From positions 1,674,001-1,738,000 of the forward strand of contig NZ_CP113432.1 in assembly GCF_026686735.1 (NCBI RefSeq): a DNA stretch of 64,000 nucleotides, read 5' to 3'. This document shows positions 8,972 through 15,799 of the stretch, in pieces. The first letter of the stretch is position 1. Each line of letters opens with the position of its first letter. This DNA is from Pseudomonas triclosanedens. GTDB taxonomy: Bacteria > Pseudomonadota > Gammaproteobacteria > Pseudomonadales > Pseudomonadaceae. The notes under the pieces are model-generated. The model ran no database searches. It was not told the origin of the DNA and worked only from the letters and a program-made list of their open reading frames with translations. A program made the position numbers and the translations under genes.

Positions 8972-9129
8972 GTAACGACGAAAACCTGATCGACTTCTCC
9001 GCCGAGCGCGACAAGCGCATCCATGATCTGCACGAAAAGCGCCTGCAGGATGTGCGCAAGGCATTCGAGCAAGCATTGCCACTGGGCAAGGCGCGCAAGA
9101 AAGGCAAGAGCAAGCCGAAGAAGCGCTGA
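8968..9129 (+). CDS. Small basic helical protein coupled to the AlkB-like gene
   Basis: The 53-residue product starts at an ATG that overlaps the preceding TGA by four bases. The first 35 residues are a charged, probably helical segment (FSAERDKRIHDLHEKR), and the tail is almost entirely Lys/Arg (KARKKGKSKPKKR), suggesting nucleic-acid or membrane-surface binding. Translational coupling to a nucleic-acid dealkylase makes a DNA/RNA-binding accessory role plausible, but that is inference. I know no named family. Confidence 0.6.
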   Translation: MSNDENLIDFSAERDKRIHDLHEKRLQDVRKAFEQALPLGKARKKGKSKPKKR

Positions 9130-9260
9130 GTTCCTCCCTCCGTACCTCGCCATTTCCCGCGAATCGCCCGGTTCGCGCGGCTTTCCACCGCACCCGTGCC
9201 GTCTTTTAAGTTGATCTGAGTCAGTGCTCCAGGGCTTGCCGAAGCAGGCTTTTGTGACCA

Positions 9261-9308
9261 TTGATCCAGGTCAATTTCGCCTGTCCGGCTGCCGGTAATC
9301 TGCACCCA
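9261..9308 (+). promoter_or_regulatory. ANR-dependent promoter of phrS
   Basis: TTGATCCAGGTCAA (9261-9274) is a near-consensus ANR/FNR box. A -10 hexamer TAATCT lies at 9296-9301. With transcription starting at about 9308-9309 the box centre is at -41 to -41.5. A second, weaker FNR-like sequence (TTGAT-N4-GTCAG, 9211-9224) lies exactly 50 bp upstream. Oxygen-limited induction by ANR is the known control of phrS in P. aeruginosa. Confidence 0.85.
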
Positions 9309-9343
9309 TCCCCAGACGGTGTAGGCAACAGGAGGCCAGCATC

Positions 9344-9454
9344 ATGTTCATCGACGAAGTGGTTCTCGCAGGCATCGTTACCGTAGGACTCATGGTCCTT
9401 TTCTTCGGCGGGGTTGGAATTTTCATCTGGAAGGACAGCAACAAGAAGAGCTGA
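9344..9454 (+). CDS. 36-residue single-helix membrane peptide encoded inside PhrS
   Basis: ATG 9344 follows a strong GGAGG (9331-9335). The product begins MFIDEVVLAG, continues as one hydrophobic helix of about 22 residues and ends FIWKDSNKKS, so it should be an inner-membrane peptide with a basic cytoplasmic end. Codons are clean, and the same small frame is known in P. aeruginosa PhrS. Length, single-helix layout and the WKD end resemble CcoM, the 36-residue accessory subunit of P. stutzeri cbb3 oxidase, as far as I remember that sequence. Expression from an ANR promoter would suit a low-oxygen oxidase subunit. The CcoM link is a hypothesis. Confidence 0.7.
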   Translation: MFIDEVVLAGIVTVGLMVLFFGGVGIFIWKDSNKKS

Positions 9455-9489
9455 TTCCTCCCAGATACACAGAGCACGCAAGGCACTTC

Positions 9490-9515
9490 GGGCGACTTAG
9501 GTCGCCCGTTTTTTT
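9490..9515 (+). terminator. Intrinsic terminator of phrS
   Basis: GGGCGAC (9490-9496) pairs with GTCGCCC (9501-9507) around a TTAG loop, followed by seven T residues (9509-9515). It defines the sRNA 3' end. Confidence 0.92.
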
Positions 9516-9635
9516 GCCTCGGAAAAGTCTGGATGACATTTTGTTAGTCTGCTAATAATTGTGCGGGCAATCATCTTCGTATCCGGTTGCCGGCTATCTT
9601 TATCGGTAGACCCTGGATCGTTTTCGAGAGACCGC

Positions 9636-11624
9636 GTGCGACCCTCGCTACAGGCATTCCTGGCGCCGGACCCGCTGGCGCTGAAATTCGCGATCAAGAC
9701 CCTCCTGGCCGGCGGCCTGGCGCTCTGGTGTGCCTTCCGCTTCGACCTCGAACAGCCGCAGTGGGCGCTGATGACAGTGTTCATCGTGTCCCAGCCATTG
9801 TCGGGCATGGTGGTCGCCAAGGGATTGTTCCGTCTGATCGGCACCCTGGCTGGTACCGCCATGTCGGTGGTGATGATCGCGTTGTTCGCCCAGACGCCCT
9901 GGCTTTTCCTGATAGCCATCTCCTTGTGGCTCGGGCTCTGTACGGCGGCTTCGACGACGTTGCGCAATCATGTTTCCTACGCTTTCGTGTTGTCGGGCTA
10001 CACCGTAGCGATCATCGGCTTGCCTGCGATCAGCCATCCGCTGGATGTCTTCGATCAGGCCGTGGCGCGCAGTACGGAAATCTGCCTGGGCATTCTCTGC
10101 GCTTCCGCTGTCAGCGCGATCCTCTGGCCGCGGCGGGTCGAGGCGAACCTCGACAGGCAGGCGCGCGCCACCTGGCTATCCGGAATGCAGGCCGCTCGCA
10201 GCGAGATCGGTAGTGAAACGCGGGAGATCAAGGGGCTGCTCCAGGCATTGGGCAAGATCGTTGAAGTGGATGTGCAGCGCGATCACGCCTGGTTCGAAGG
10301 CTATCGCGGTCGCCAGCGCTCGCGGGCGTTGCGCGTGCTGTCGCGCGACCTGCTCAGCCTGCTGCGCACTGCCCGTGGCGTGGCTCGCCAGCGTAGCGTG
10401 CTGGATGCCGGCGATGCCGTGCTCCTGCAACCCTGGATCGCGGAGTTGGAGCGGGTGCTGGAAGAGCCGCATGCGGAGGCAATCCGTGCGTTGGGCGAGC
10501 GGCTGGGGCAGGCGGGCACCGATGAGTCGCTATCCAACGACCTGCGCTATTGCCTGACCCGCTGCGCTCTTCTGCTGCGCAAGGCGGAGGAGGCCGAGCG
10601 GGCCATGCGCGCGGTGGCGACGGGGGAAGTGGATGAGCGGGAGACTGGCACGCTGTCCTGGCACCGTGATGGCTTGATGGCGCCTTTCTATGGCTTGCGT
10701 AGTGCATTGGCGCTGCTCGGCATGTCGGCCTTCTGGATGGCCACGGCGTGGCCTGCGGCCACCGGAGGCATGTTGCTGGCCGCGGTAATCTGCAGCCTGT
10801 TCGCCAATCGCGATAACGCAGTGACCATCGGCCTGGGCTTCCTGCGCGGGATTCTCTATGCGGTGCCGGCCGCCGCGCTGGTCAGCCAGTGGCTGCTGCC
10901 GCAATGGAACGGTTTTCCGCTGCTTTGCATGGCGCTTGGCGTGCCCCTGTTCTTCGCCTTGCTGGGCATGGCGACGCCGGCGCTGGCGGGGACGGCTACA
11001 TCCTTCTCGATTCACTTCATCACCCTGGTCGCACCCAGCAACTTGATGCAGTACGACCTGGCGACGTTACTCAATTCGGCCCAGGGGATCGTCATCGGGG
11101 TCGGTTTCGCGGTGCTGGTATTCCGTCTGCTGACGCTGCCGCCCGACTGGCTGAACCGGCGCCTGATTGCAGCGACCTGCGTAGACCTCGGACGCCTGAC
11201 CCGGCGTCCGCTGGCGCAGGCGGAGAACTGGTTCGGCGGACGCATGGCGGACCGCCTGATCCGCCTTGCGCGACACTACACATTGCTGCCCAGAGATGAG
11301 CAGCGGCGCTGGCAGGACGGTCTGCTGGCGCTGGACATGGGCAACGAACTGATCCACATGCGAGCCTGCCTGAACGGTGCGCGCGGCGCATTGCGCAAGG
11401 CCCGCGACCAGTTCCTCGCCCAGTTGGGTGGCATACTCGAACGCGGGCCTGGTGAGGGCCGCGAGCAAAGCCTGGATGCCATCTGTCGGCCGCTGGAGGA
11501 GGCGCTGGCGCAGGATCGCGTCAGAGACAATGAGCCCAACCGCCTGGCGGTTGCCGCTCTCGCGCAGTTGCGGCTTACCTGGCGCTCATGGTGCCAACTG
11601 GAGGAGCGGCATGGGGCTGCATGA
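9636..11624 (+). CDS. FUSC/AaeB-family efflux membrane protein
   Basis: The 662-residue inner-membrane protein has two halves. Each has a block of hydrophobic helices (about residues 20-165 and 365-510) followed by a long soluble segment, the layout of the fusaric-acid-resistance / AaeB family that exports aromatic carboxylic acids. The chosen start is GTG 9636 (VRPSLQAFLAPDPLALKFAIK), preceded by GAGAG. The frame is open back to GTG 9561, but that stretch does not look coding. The gene overlaps the DUF1656 gene by 14 bp, followed by an HlyD adaptor: a three-gene pump as in aaeXAB. The imperfect palindrome TTAGTCTGCTAA (9544-9555) upstream could be a MarR-type operator. Confidence 0.85.
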   Translation: MRPSLQAFLAPDPLALKFAIKTLLAGGLALWCAFRFDLEQPQWALMTVFIVSQPLSGMVVAKGLFRLIGTLAGTAMSVVMIALFAQTPWLFLIAISLWLGLCTAASTTLRNHVSYAFVLSGYTVAIIGLPAISHPLDVFDQAVARSTEICLGILCASAVSAILWPRRVEANLDRQARATWLSGMQAARSEIGSETREIKGLLQALGKIVEVDVQRDHAWFEGYRGRQRSRALRVLSRDLLSLLRTARGVARQRSVLDAGDAVLLQPWIAELERVLEEPHAEAIRALGERLGQAGTDESLSNDLRYCLTRCALLLRKAEEAERAMRAVATGEVDERETGTLSWHRDGLMAPFYGLRSALALLGMSAFWMATAWPAATGGMLLAAVICSLFANRDNAVTIGLGFLRGILYAVPAAALVSQWLLPQWNGFPLLCMALGVPLFFALLGMATPALAGTATSFSIHFITLVAPSNLMQYDLATLLNSAQGIVIGVGFAVLVFRLLTLPPDWLNRRLIAATCVDLGRLTRRPLAQAENWFGGRMADRLIRLARHYTLLPRDEQRRWQDGLLALDMGNELIHMRACLNGARGALRKARDQFLAQLGGILERGPGEGREQSLDAICRPLEEALAQDRVRDNEPNRLAVAALAQLRLTWRSWCQLEERHGAA

Positions 11625-11820
11625 GTGGGGCTGGGGCGGCGTCTATCTCAGCCCGTTGTTCATCTATGCGGTGCTCGCCCTGGGGGCGACCGTGGCCTTG
11701 CGCCTTTTGCTGCAGGTCACGCCGCTGGGGCGCTGGATCTGGCACGAGGCGCTGTTCGACTGCGCCCTGTTCGTGCTGATTCTCTGCGGCATCACCTGGG
11801 CTTTGAGCGGCATATCTTGA
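11611..11820 (+). CDS. DUF1656 (AaeX-like) small membrane protein
   Basis: The 69-residue protein has two transmembrane helices (about 12-34 and 48-66) and an N-terminal MGLHEWGWGGVYLSPL typical of DUF1656/AaeX proteins, which accompany AaeA/AaeB pumps. ATG 11611 has GGAGGAG just upstream inside the end of the FUSC gene and overlaps that gene, indicating coupled translation. The frame is open far upstream, but that part is a shadow of the FUSC gene. The family's biochemical role is unknown. Confidence 0.85.
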   Translation: MGLHEWGWGGVYLSPLFIYAVLALGATVALRLLLQVTPLGRWIWHEALFDCALFVLILCGITWALSGIS

Positions 11821-11833
11821 GAGGAGAGTTCGC

Positions 11834-12691
11834 ATGCGCGGATACCTTCGCGTAGCCATCACCCTGGTTCTGGTAGTCGCCGCCGTACTCGCAGGCACCT
11901 GGCTGTGGCGTTACTACATGCTCTCACCGTGGACCCGCGATGCGCGGGTACGGGCGGATGTGGTGGTGATTGCCCCCGACGTTTCCGGCTGGGTCACCGA
12001 TCTGGCCGTGCAGGACAACCAGCAGGTCAAGGCCGGCGATCTGATCATGCGCATCGACCACGAGCGCTATGCCGCCAATCTTGAGCAGGCGAAGGCTCTG
12101 GCCGAAACCCGACATCAACAGTACCTGCTGCGGCAGAGCGAAGCGTCGCGGCGCAACCGGTTGGGGATTGCGGCGATCAGCGCCGAGGACAAGGAGACCG
12201 CGCAGATCAATGCCGCCATTGCCAAGAGTGAGTACGACGAGGCGCTGGCCCAGGTGCACCTGGCCGAGCTGAACCTTTCCCGCAGCGAAATGCGCGCCCC
12301 GCGCGACGGACAGGTGACTAACCTGCGCCTGGCTCAGGGCAACTACGCGCAGACCGGCCAGCCGGTGATGGCGCTGGTGGACCAGAAGTCGTTCTACGTC
12401 ACCGCTTATTTCGAAGAGACGAAGCTCCCCGGCATTCGAGTCGGCCAGCCCGCACAGGTCGTGCTGATGAGCGGCAACACGCCCATCGACGGTACCGTGG
12501 AAAGCATCAGTAGCGGCATCACCGACCGCAACGCGATCCCCGACAGCCAATTGCTGGCCAACGTCGAGCCGACCTTCAACTGGGTCCGCCTGGCCCAGCG
12601 CATTCCGGTGCGCATTCGCCTGGGCAGGATTCCCGACGGTGTGCATCTGAGCGCCGGGATGACCGCCAGCGTCACCGTGAAGGAGCAGTGA
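11834..12691 (+). CDS. HlyD/AaeA-family periplasmic adaptor
   Basis: The 285-residue membrane-fusion protein has one N-terminal helix (about 5-27). A lipoyl/barrel-sandwich half follows (VRADVVVIAPDVSGWVTDL), then a helical hairpin (about 80-150), the second lipoyl half (SEMRAPRDGQVTNLRLAQG) and a beta-barrel. It should link the FUSC pump to an outer-membrane channel, which is not encoded here. GAGAGGAG precedes the ATG. It is the third gene of the efflux operon, and its last 20 bp overlap the 3' end of the convergent MFS gene. Confidence 0.88.
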   Translation: MRGYLRVAITLVLVVAAVLAGTWLWRYYMLSPWTRDARVRADVVVIAPDVSGWVTDLAVQDNQQVKAGDLIMRIDHERYAANLEQAKALAETRHQQYLLRQSEASRRNRLGIAAISAEDKETAQINAAIAKSEYDEALAQVHLAELNLSRSEMRAPRDGQVTNLRLAQGNYAQTGQPVMALVDQKSFYVTAYFEETKLPGIRVGQPAQVVLMSGNTPIDGTVESISSGITDRNAIPDSQLLANVEPTFNWVRLAQRIPVRIRLGRIPDGVHLSAGMTASVTVKEQ

Positions 12692-13850
12692 GCGGCGCCT
12701 TTTCCGGCTCGCGCTGCAACCAGCAGGACAGCGCCGCGCAGAGCACCGACAGTGCCACCAGTGCGAGGCCGGCCCACGGTGCCCAGACGATCCCCGCCAG
12801 GCTGATCACCATGCCACCCAGCGCCGCGCCGAGGGCCACGCCAAGGTGCATGGCCGAGGTGTTCAACGCGATCCCGGCGGTGCCGCTGGCCGGGTCGCTG
12901 GCCAGCAGGTAGCTCTGTACTGCCGGCGAAATCATCCAACTGATGGTGCTCCAGACCATCAGTGCGGCCAGCAGCATCCACGGATGGCCGAGGCTCAGCG
13001 GAATTGCCAGCATTGCCGAAGCAAACAGCACCGGTACGACGACCAGAGCGCGGCGGTGGCCGATGCGGTCGCTCAGCCATCCGCCCAGGTAGCCGCCGCC
13101 AATAGCGGCCAGGCCGATCAACAGCAATGTCAGCGCGATGTGCTGGCTGTCGTCGATGCCGGCGACCCGCTGGAACCACGGCGTAATGTAGGCGAACAGG
13201 GTGAAGTGCCCGCCCAGCAGGAGGATCGATACCGTCTGTGCGAGGCTCAGTACGGGGTTGCGTAGCTGGCGCCGGTACATCGCACCGTTGGCCGGGCTGC
13301 CCATTGTGCGGCGCGGCAGGGCGACGTGCAGCAGTGCCGCCAGCGGTAGTGAGTAGAGGGCGATGGCGGCGAAGATCCAGCGCCAGCCCAACCAGTCGTC
13401 GACCAGCACGCCGGCTGGCACGCCGAGTACCAGCGAGCCGCTGATCCCCATGAAGATAAGGCCGATGGCGCGGCCGCGCTGGGCAGGTGGGGCGAGTTCC
13501 ACCGCCAGCAGGCTGGCCTGCATGATCAACAGCCCACAACAGGCGGCCATGCCGATGCGCATCAGTAGCAGCGTCGTGTAGCCGGAGCTGAGCGCCGCGC
13601 CGGTATTGAAGAGTGCGAACACCAATAGGGTAACCACCAGCAGGCGCCGGCAGTCGGCTCCACGGGTCAGCCAGCCCAGTACGGGGGCGGCGATGGCGAA
13701 ACTCAGGGAAAACAGGCTGGTGAGCTGGCCGGCCAGACTGAGCGAGACGCCCAGATCATTGGCGAGCGACGGCAGGATGCCGGTGAGGATGGCCTCGGCG
13801 AGGCCGGCGGCGAAGGTGCACAGCGATAGCAACAGCAGTCGAAGGTCCAT
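12672..13850 (-). CDS. MFS transporter, drug/arabinose-efflux (AraJ/YdhP) type
   Basis: The 392-residue protein has twelve predicted helices and an N-terminus MDLRLLLLSLCTFAAGLAEA, as in DHA1-family exporters. After helix 2 comes GWLTRGADCRRLLV, a variant of motif A; after helix 8 comes GGWLSDRIGHRRALV, a good motif-A copy in the second half. The start ATG 13848-13850 follows CGGAG; an upstream in-frame start lacks family support. It is convergent with the AaeA-like gene and overlaps it by 20 bp. Position equals PA3303 in P. aeruginosa. Substrate unknown. Confidence 0.85.
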   Translation of the reverse strand: MDLRLLLLSLCTFAAGLAEAILTGILPSLANDLGVSLSLAGQLTSLFSLSFAIAAPVLGWLTRGADCRRLLVVTLLVFALFNTGAALSSGYTTLLLMRIGMAACCGLLIMQASLLAVELAPPAQRGRAIGLIFMGISGSLVLGVPAGVLVDDWLGWRWIFAAIALYSLPLAALLHVALPRRTMGSPANGAMYRRQLRNPVLSLAQTVSILLLGGHFTLFAYITPWFQRVAGIDDSQHIALTLLLIGLAAIGGGYLGGWLSDRIGHRRALVVVPVLFASAMLAIPLSLGHPWMLLAALMVWSTISWMISPAVQSYLLASDPASGTAGIALNTSAMHLGVALGAALGGMVISLAGIVWAPWAGLALVALSVLCAALSCWLQREPEKAPLTAPSR

Positions 13851-13945
13851 GATGGCTCCGATTCCCGGCGATGGGGTTTCGGGCAGATGGCCTTCGGTTA
13901 TCCCAGATGGATGAAGAAATGACCTTGGCAGGGTAGATGAGAGTA

Positions 13946-13962
13946 AAACTGTATACAAGTTT
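13946..13962. promoter_or_regulatory. Palindromic candidate operator upstream of the MFS gene
   Basis: A perfect 8-bp palindrome TGTATACA (13950-13957) sits inside a broader near-palindrome with AAACT and AGTTT ends, about 100 bp upstream of the MFS start. TGTATACA-type cores occur in operators of GntR and TetR repressors. No regulator gene is adjacent. Confidence 0.3.
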
Positions 13963-13986
13963 CCGGGGCCAATAGGCCGGCCCCGG
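13963..13986 (-). terminator. GC hairpin after the MaoC gene
   Basis: CCGGGGCC (13963-13970) pairs with GGCCCCGG (13979-13986) around an eight-base loop, about 50 bp past the MaoC stop. No clear U-tract follows on the minus strand, so termination is only probable. Confidence 0.4.
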
Positions 13987-14037
13987 ATAACGCTTCAGTC
14001 TGCCTGGCGCCGCAGAGTGCGCCGAGGGTAGTCGTTC

Positions 14038-14508
14038 TCAGCCGATCGTGATCGGCGGCAGCGCCGGCAGTTCGATGTTCAGCTTCTGCTTGGGCGCCAG
14101 CACTTCGGCTTCGCCTTCCACGACTGCCTCGCCGTTCTGGTTGAGCACTCGGGTACCGATACGCACGCGGTTCTTCGGCAGTTTTTCCAGCACTTCCAGC
14201 TCTACGTCGAGCATGTCGCCGATTTTTACCGGGCGGGTGAAACGCAGGTTCTGGCCGAGGTAGATAGTGCCCGGGCCGGGCAGGGTGGTGGCGATTGCGG
14301 CGCTGATCAGCGCGCCGCTGAGCATGCCGTGGGCGATGCGCTCCTTGAACAGCGTGGTGGCAGCATAGTCGGCGTCCAGGTGCACCGGGTTGCGGTCGCC
14401 GGAGACTTCGGCGAACAGTTGGATGTCGCGCTCGCCAACGCTGCGCTGGAAGTTCGCCTTCTGGCCGACTTCGAGCTCTTCGTAAGGGACGTTCTGTACC
14501 TGGGTCAT
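14038..14508 (-). CDS. MaoC-like (R)-specific enoyl-CoA hydratase
   Basis: The 156-residue hot-dog-fold protein contains the hydratase-2 motif FAEVSGDRNPVHLDADYA with the catalytic Asp and His, then IAHGMLSGALISA. Such enzymes hydrate trans-2-enoyl-CoA to (R)-3-hydroxyacyl-CoA, linking beta-oxidation to PHA or other (R)-hydroxyacyl uses. The start ATG 14506-14508 has GAGGAG upstream and overlaps the stop of the upstream hydrolase (ATGA), so the two are translationally coupled. It lies next to two acyl-CoA synthetase genes, consistent with fatty-acid metabolism. P. aeruginosa PA3302 is at the same place; a PhaJ-type role is probable but not proven. Confidence 0.88.
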   Translation of the reverse strand: MTQVQNVPYEELEVGQKANFQRSVGERDIQLFAEVSGDRNPVHLDADYAATTLFKERIAHGMLSGALISAAIATTLPGPGTIYLGQNLRFTRPVKIGDMLDVELEVLEKLPKNRVRIGTRVLNQNGEAVVEGEAEVLAPKQKLNIELPALPPITIG

Positions 14509-15458
14509 AGAGGCTCCTCGGTAGTCTCGGCCTGGCGGACGGGGCAATGCGCGTCGAGCCAGCCGATCAGGTTGCGGATGACCTCGTCGCGGTTGGTCTC
14601 ATTGAACAACTCGTGACGGGCCTCGGGGTAAATCTTCAGTTGGACGTCGCGAACCCCTGCCCGGGTCATCGCCTGGGCCAGATCGCGCAGGCGCTTGCCC
14701 TGGCTCACCGGATCGCGGTCGCCGCCGATCACCAGCAGCGGCAGCGCAGCGTCGATGCGGGAGATGTGCTCGACCGGTGTGATATCGGCCAGCCCGCCGA
14801 GCAAGTCGAGCCAGAGCTGGTTGCTGCAGCGGAAGCCGCACAGCGGGTCGGCAACGTATTTGTCGACCTCCTGAACGTCACGGCTGAGCCAGTCGAAGGG
14901 CGTTCGATTCGGCTTGAACGCCTTGTTGAACGAGCCGAACGACAGAAACTCGATCAGCGCGCTGCGCCCCAGCGGGCCCTGGCGCCAACGCTCGAAGCGG
15001 GCGATCAGTCGTGCCGTGCGGTACAGCGCCACCGGCTGGTAGTTGGACCCGGACAGCACCGCCGCCTTCACGCTGGCGCTGTGCTGTATCAGGTAGGCGG
15101 TGCCGATGTAGCTGCCCATGCTGTGGCCGAGCAGGATGATCGGCAGATCTGGGTGTTCCTCGCGGATGTGCCGGTTCAGCGTATGCAGGTCGCCGATCAC
15201 CTTGCCCCAGCCGCCGTGGTCGGCGTAGTGGCCAGGCTCGCCGTTCTCGGCGGTGCGGCCGTGGCCTCGCTGGTCGATGGCGTACAGATGGTAGCCGGCG
15301 GCGTTCAGCGTCAGGCCCAGTCGCTCGTAGCGGCCAGCGTGCTCGGCCATGCCGTGGGAGAGCATCAGCGCGCCGCGCGAGGGGCCTTCCGGCGCCCAGT
15401 GGCGGGTGTACAGCGGTGTCTCGTCGCTGGCGTTCAGCCAGTAGGCAGCGTAGGGCAT
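14505..15458 (-). CDS. Alpha/beta hydrolase, monoacylglycerol-lipase/lysophospholipase type
   Basis: The 317-residue protein has LLSHGMAEHAGRY as the HG oxyanion strand near residue 38, DQRGHGRT, and the nucleophile elbow GHSMGS near residue 117. A late Asp (GGDRDPVS) and His (ARHELFNE) complete the triad. This is the serine aminopeptidase S33 / lysophospholipase group (PldB/MGLL-like). The start ATG 15456-15458 follows GGAAGGA; the frame continues upstream without family similarity. It is the first gene of a two-gene operon with maoC and probably releases fatty acids that the adjacent fadD genes activate. Confidence 0.87.
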   Translation of the reverse strand: MPYAAYWLNASDETPLYTRHWAPEGPSRGALMLSHGMAEHAGRYERLGLTLNAAGYHLYAIDQRGHGRTAENGEPGHYADHGGWGKVIGDLHTLNRHIREEHPDLPIILLGHSMGSYIGTAYLIQHSASVKAAVLSGSNYQPVALYRTARLIARFERWRQGPLGRSALIEFLSFGSFNKAFKPNRTPFDWLSRDVQEVDKYVADPLCGFRCSNQLWLDLLGGLADITPVEHISRIDAALPLLVIGGDRDPVSQGKRLRDLAQAMTRAGVRDVQLKIYPEARHELFNETNRDEVIRNLIGWLDAHCPVRQAETTEEPL

Positions 15459-15799
15459 GGGTCCTTCCCGTTTGTTGTACGTATTATCGTCGAGCGAAGG
15501 TGAGACGCGGCGATCATCGCCGAAGAGGCGCAGTTTACAGATGTCCGTGCCACTGCCGAGGCGAATTTTGCCTGGTGCCGCGCGGTCGGACATCTTCTGT
15601 ATGGATTGCGCTGAATGCCGCCGTCTTTCTGCAAACCCAGGCGGCATGCTCTATCCCGCGCTACAGCGGGACGGTGGAGGAAGATTCACGCAGTCAATGA
15701 CGCACGCTGGAGTCTTTGCGCTGACCGGGGGAACTGCTAGCTTCCGTCGAATGACCGCAACGGCGGTTCGGTTTCGCTCAGGTATGAGGACAAGAACAA
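15459..15799. other. Divergent intergenic region, hydrolase / fadD2
   Basis: 341 bp without a gene; it must hold the promoters of the hydrolase-maoC operon (leftward) and fadD2 (rightward). A weak sigma-70-like pair, TTGCGC near 15717 and TAGCTT about 16 bp later, could serve fadD2. I see no convincing PsrA/FadR palindrome and no hairpin terminator. Confidence 0.4.

Larger units (their letters stand above)
9308..9515 (+). ncRNA. phrS: PhrS-type regulatory small RNA with an internal small ORF
   Basis: A predicted transcript of about 208 nt runs from the ANR-driven start to the intrinsic terminator at 9490-9515. P. aeruginosa PhrS is about 212 nt, lies at the same position (between the AlkB-like gene and PA3305/PA3304), is ANR-dependent, and contains a 37-codon reading frame, as here (9344-9454). 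PhrS is an Hfq-associated activator that base-pairs with the leader of pqsR and raises quinolone signalling under low oxygen. Whether the pqsR pairing element is conserved here was not checked base by base. No protein longer than 36 residues fits in this interval. Confidence 0.82.

Noticed and set aside
15459..15799. PsrA/FadR operator upstream of fadD2
   Set aside because: TTTCG and GAAAC-like words occur but not as a palindrome with the expected spacing.
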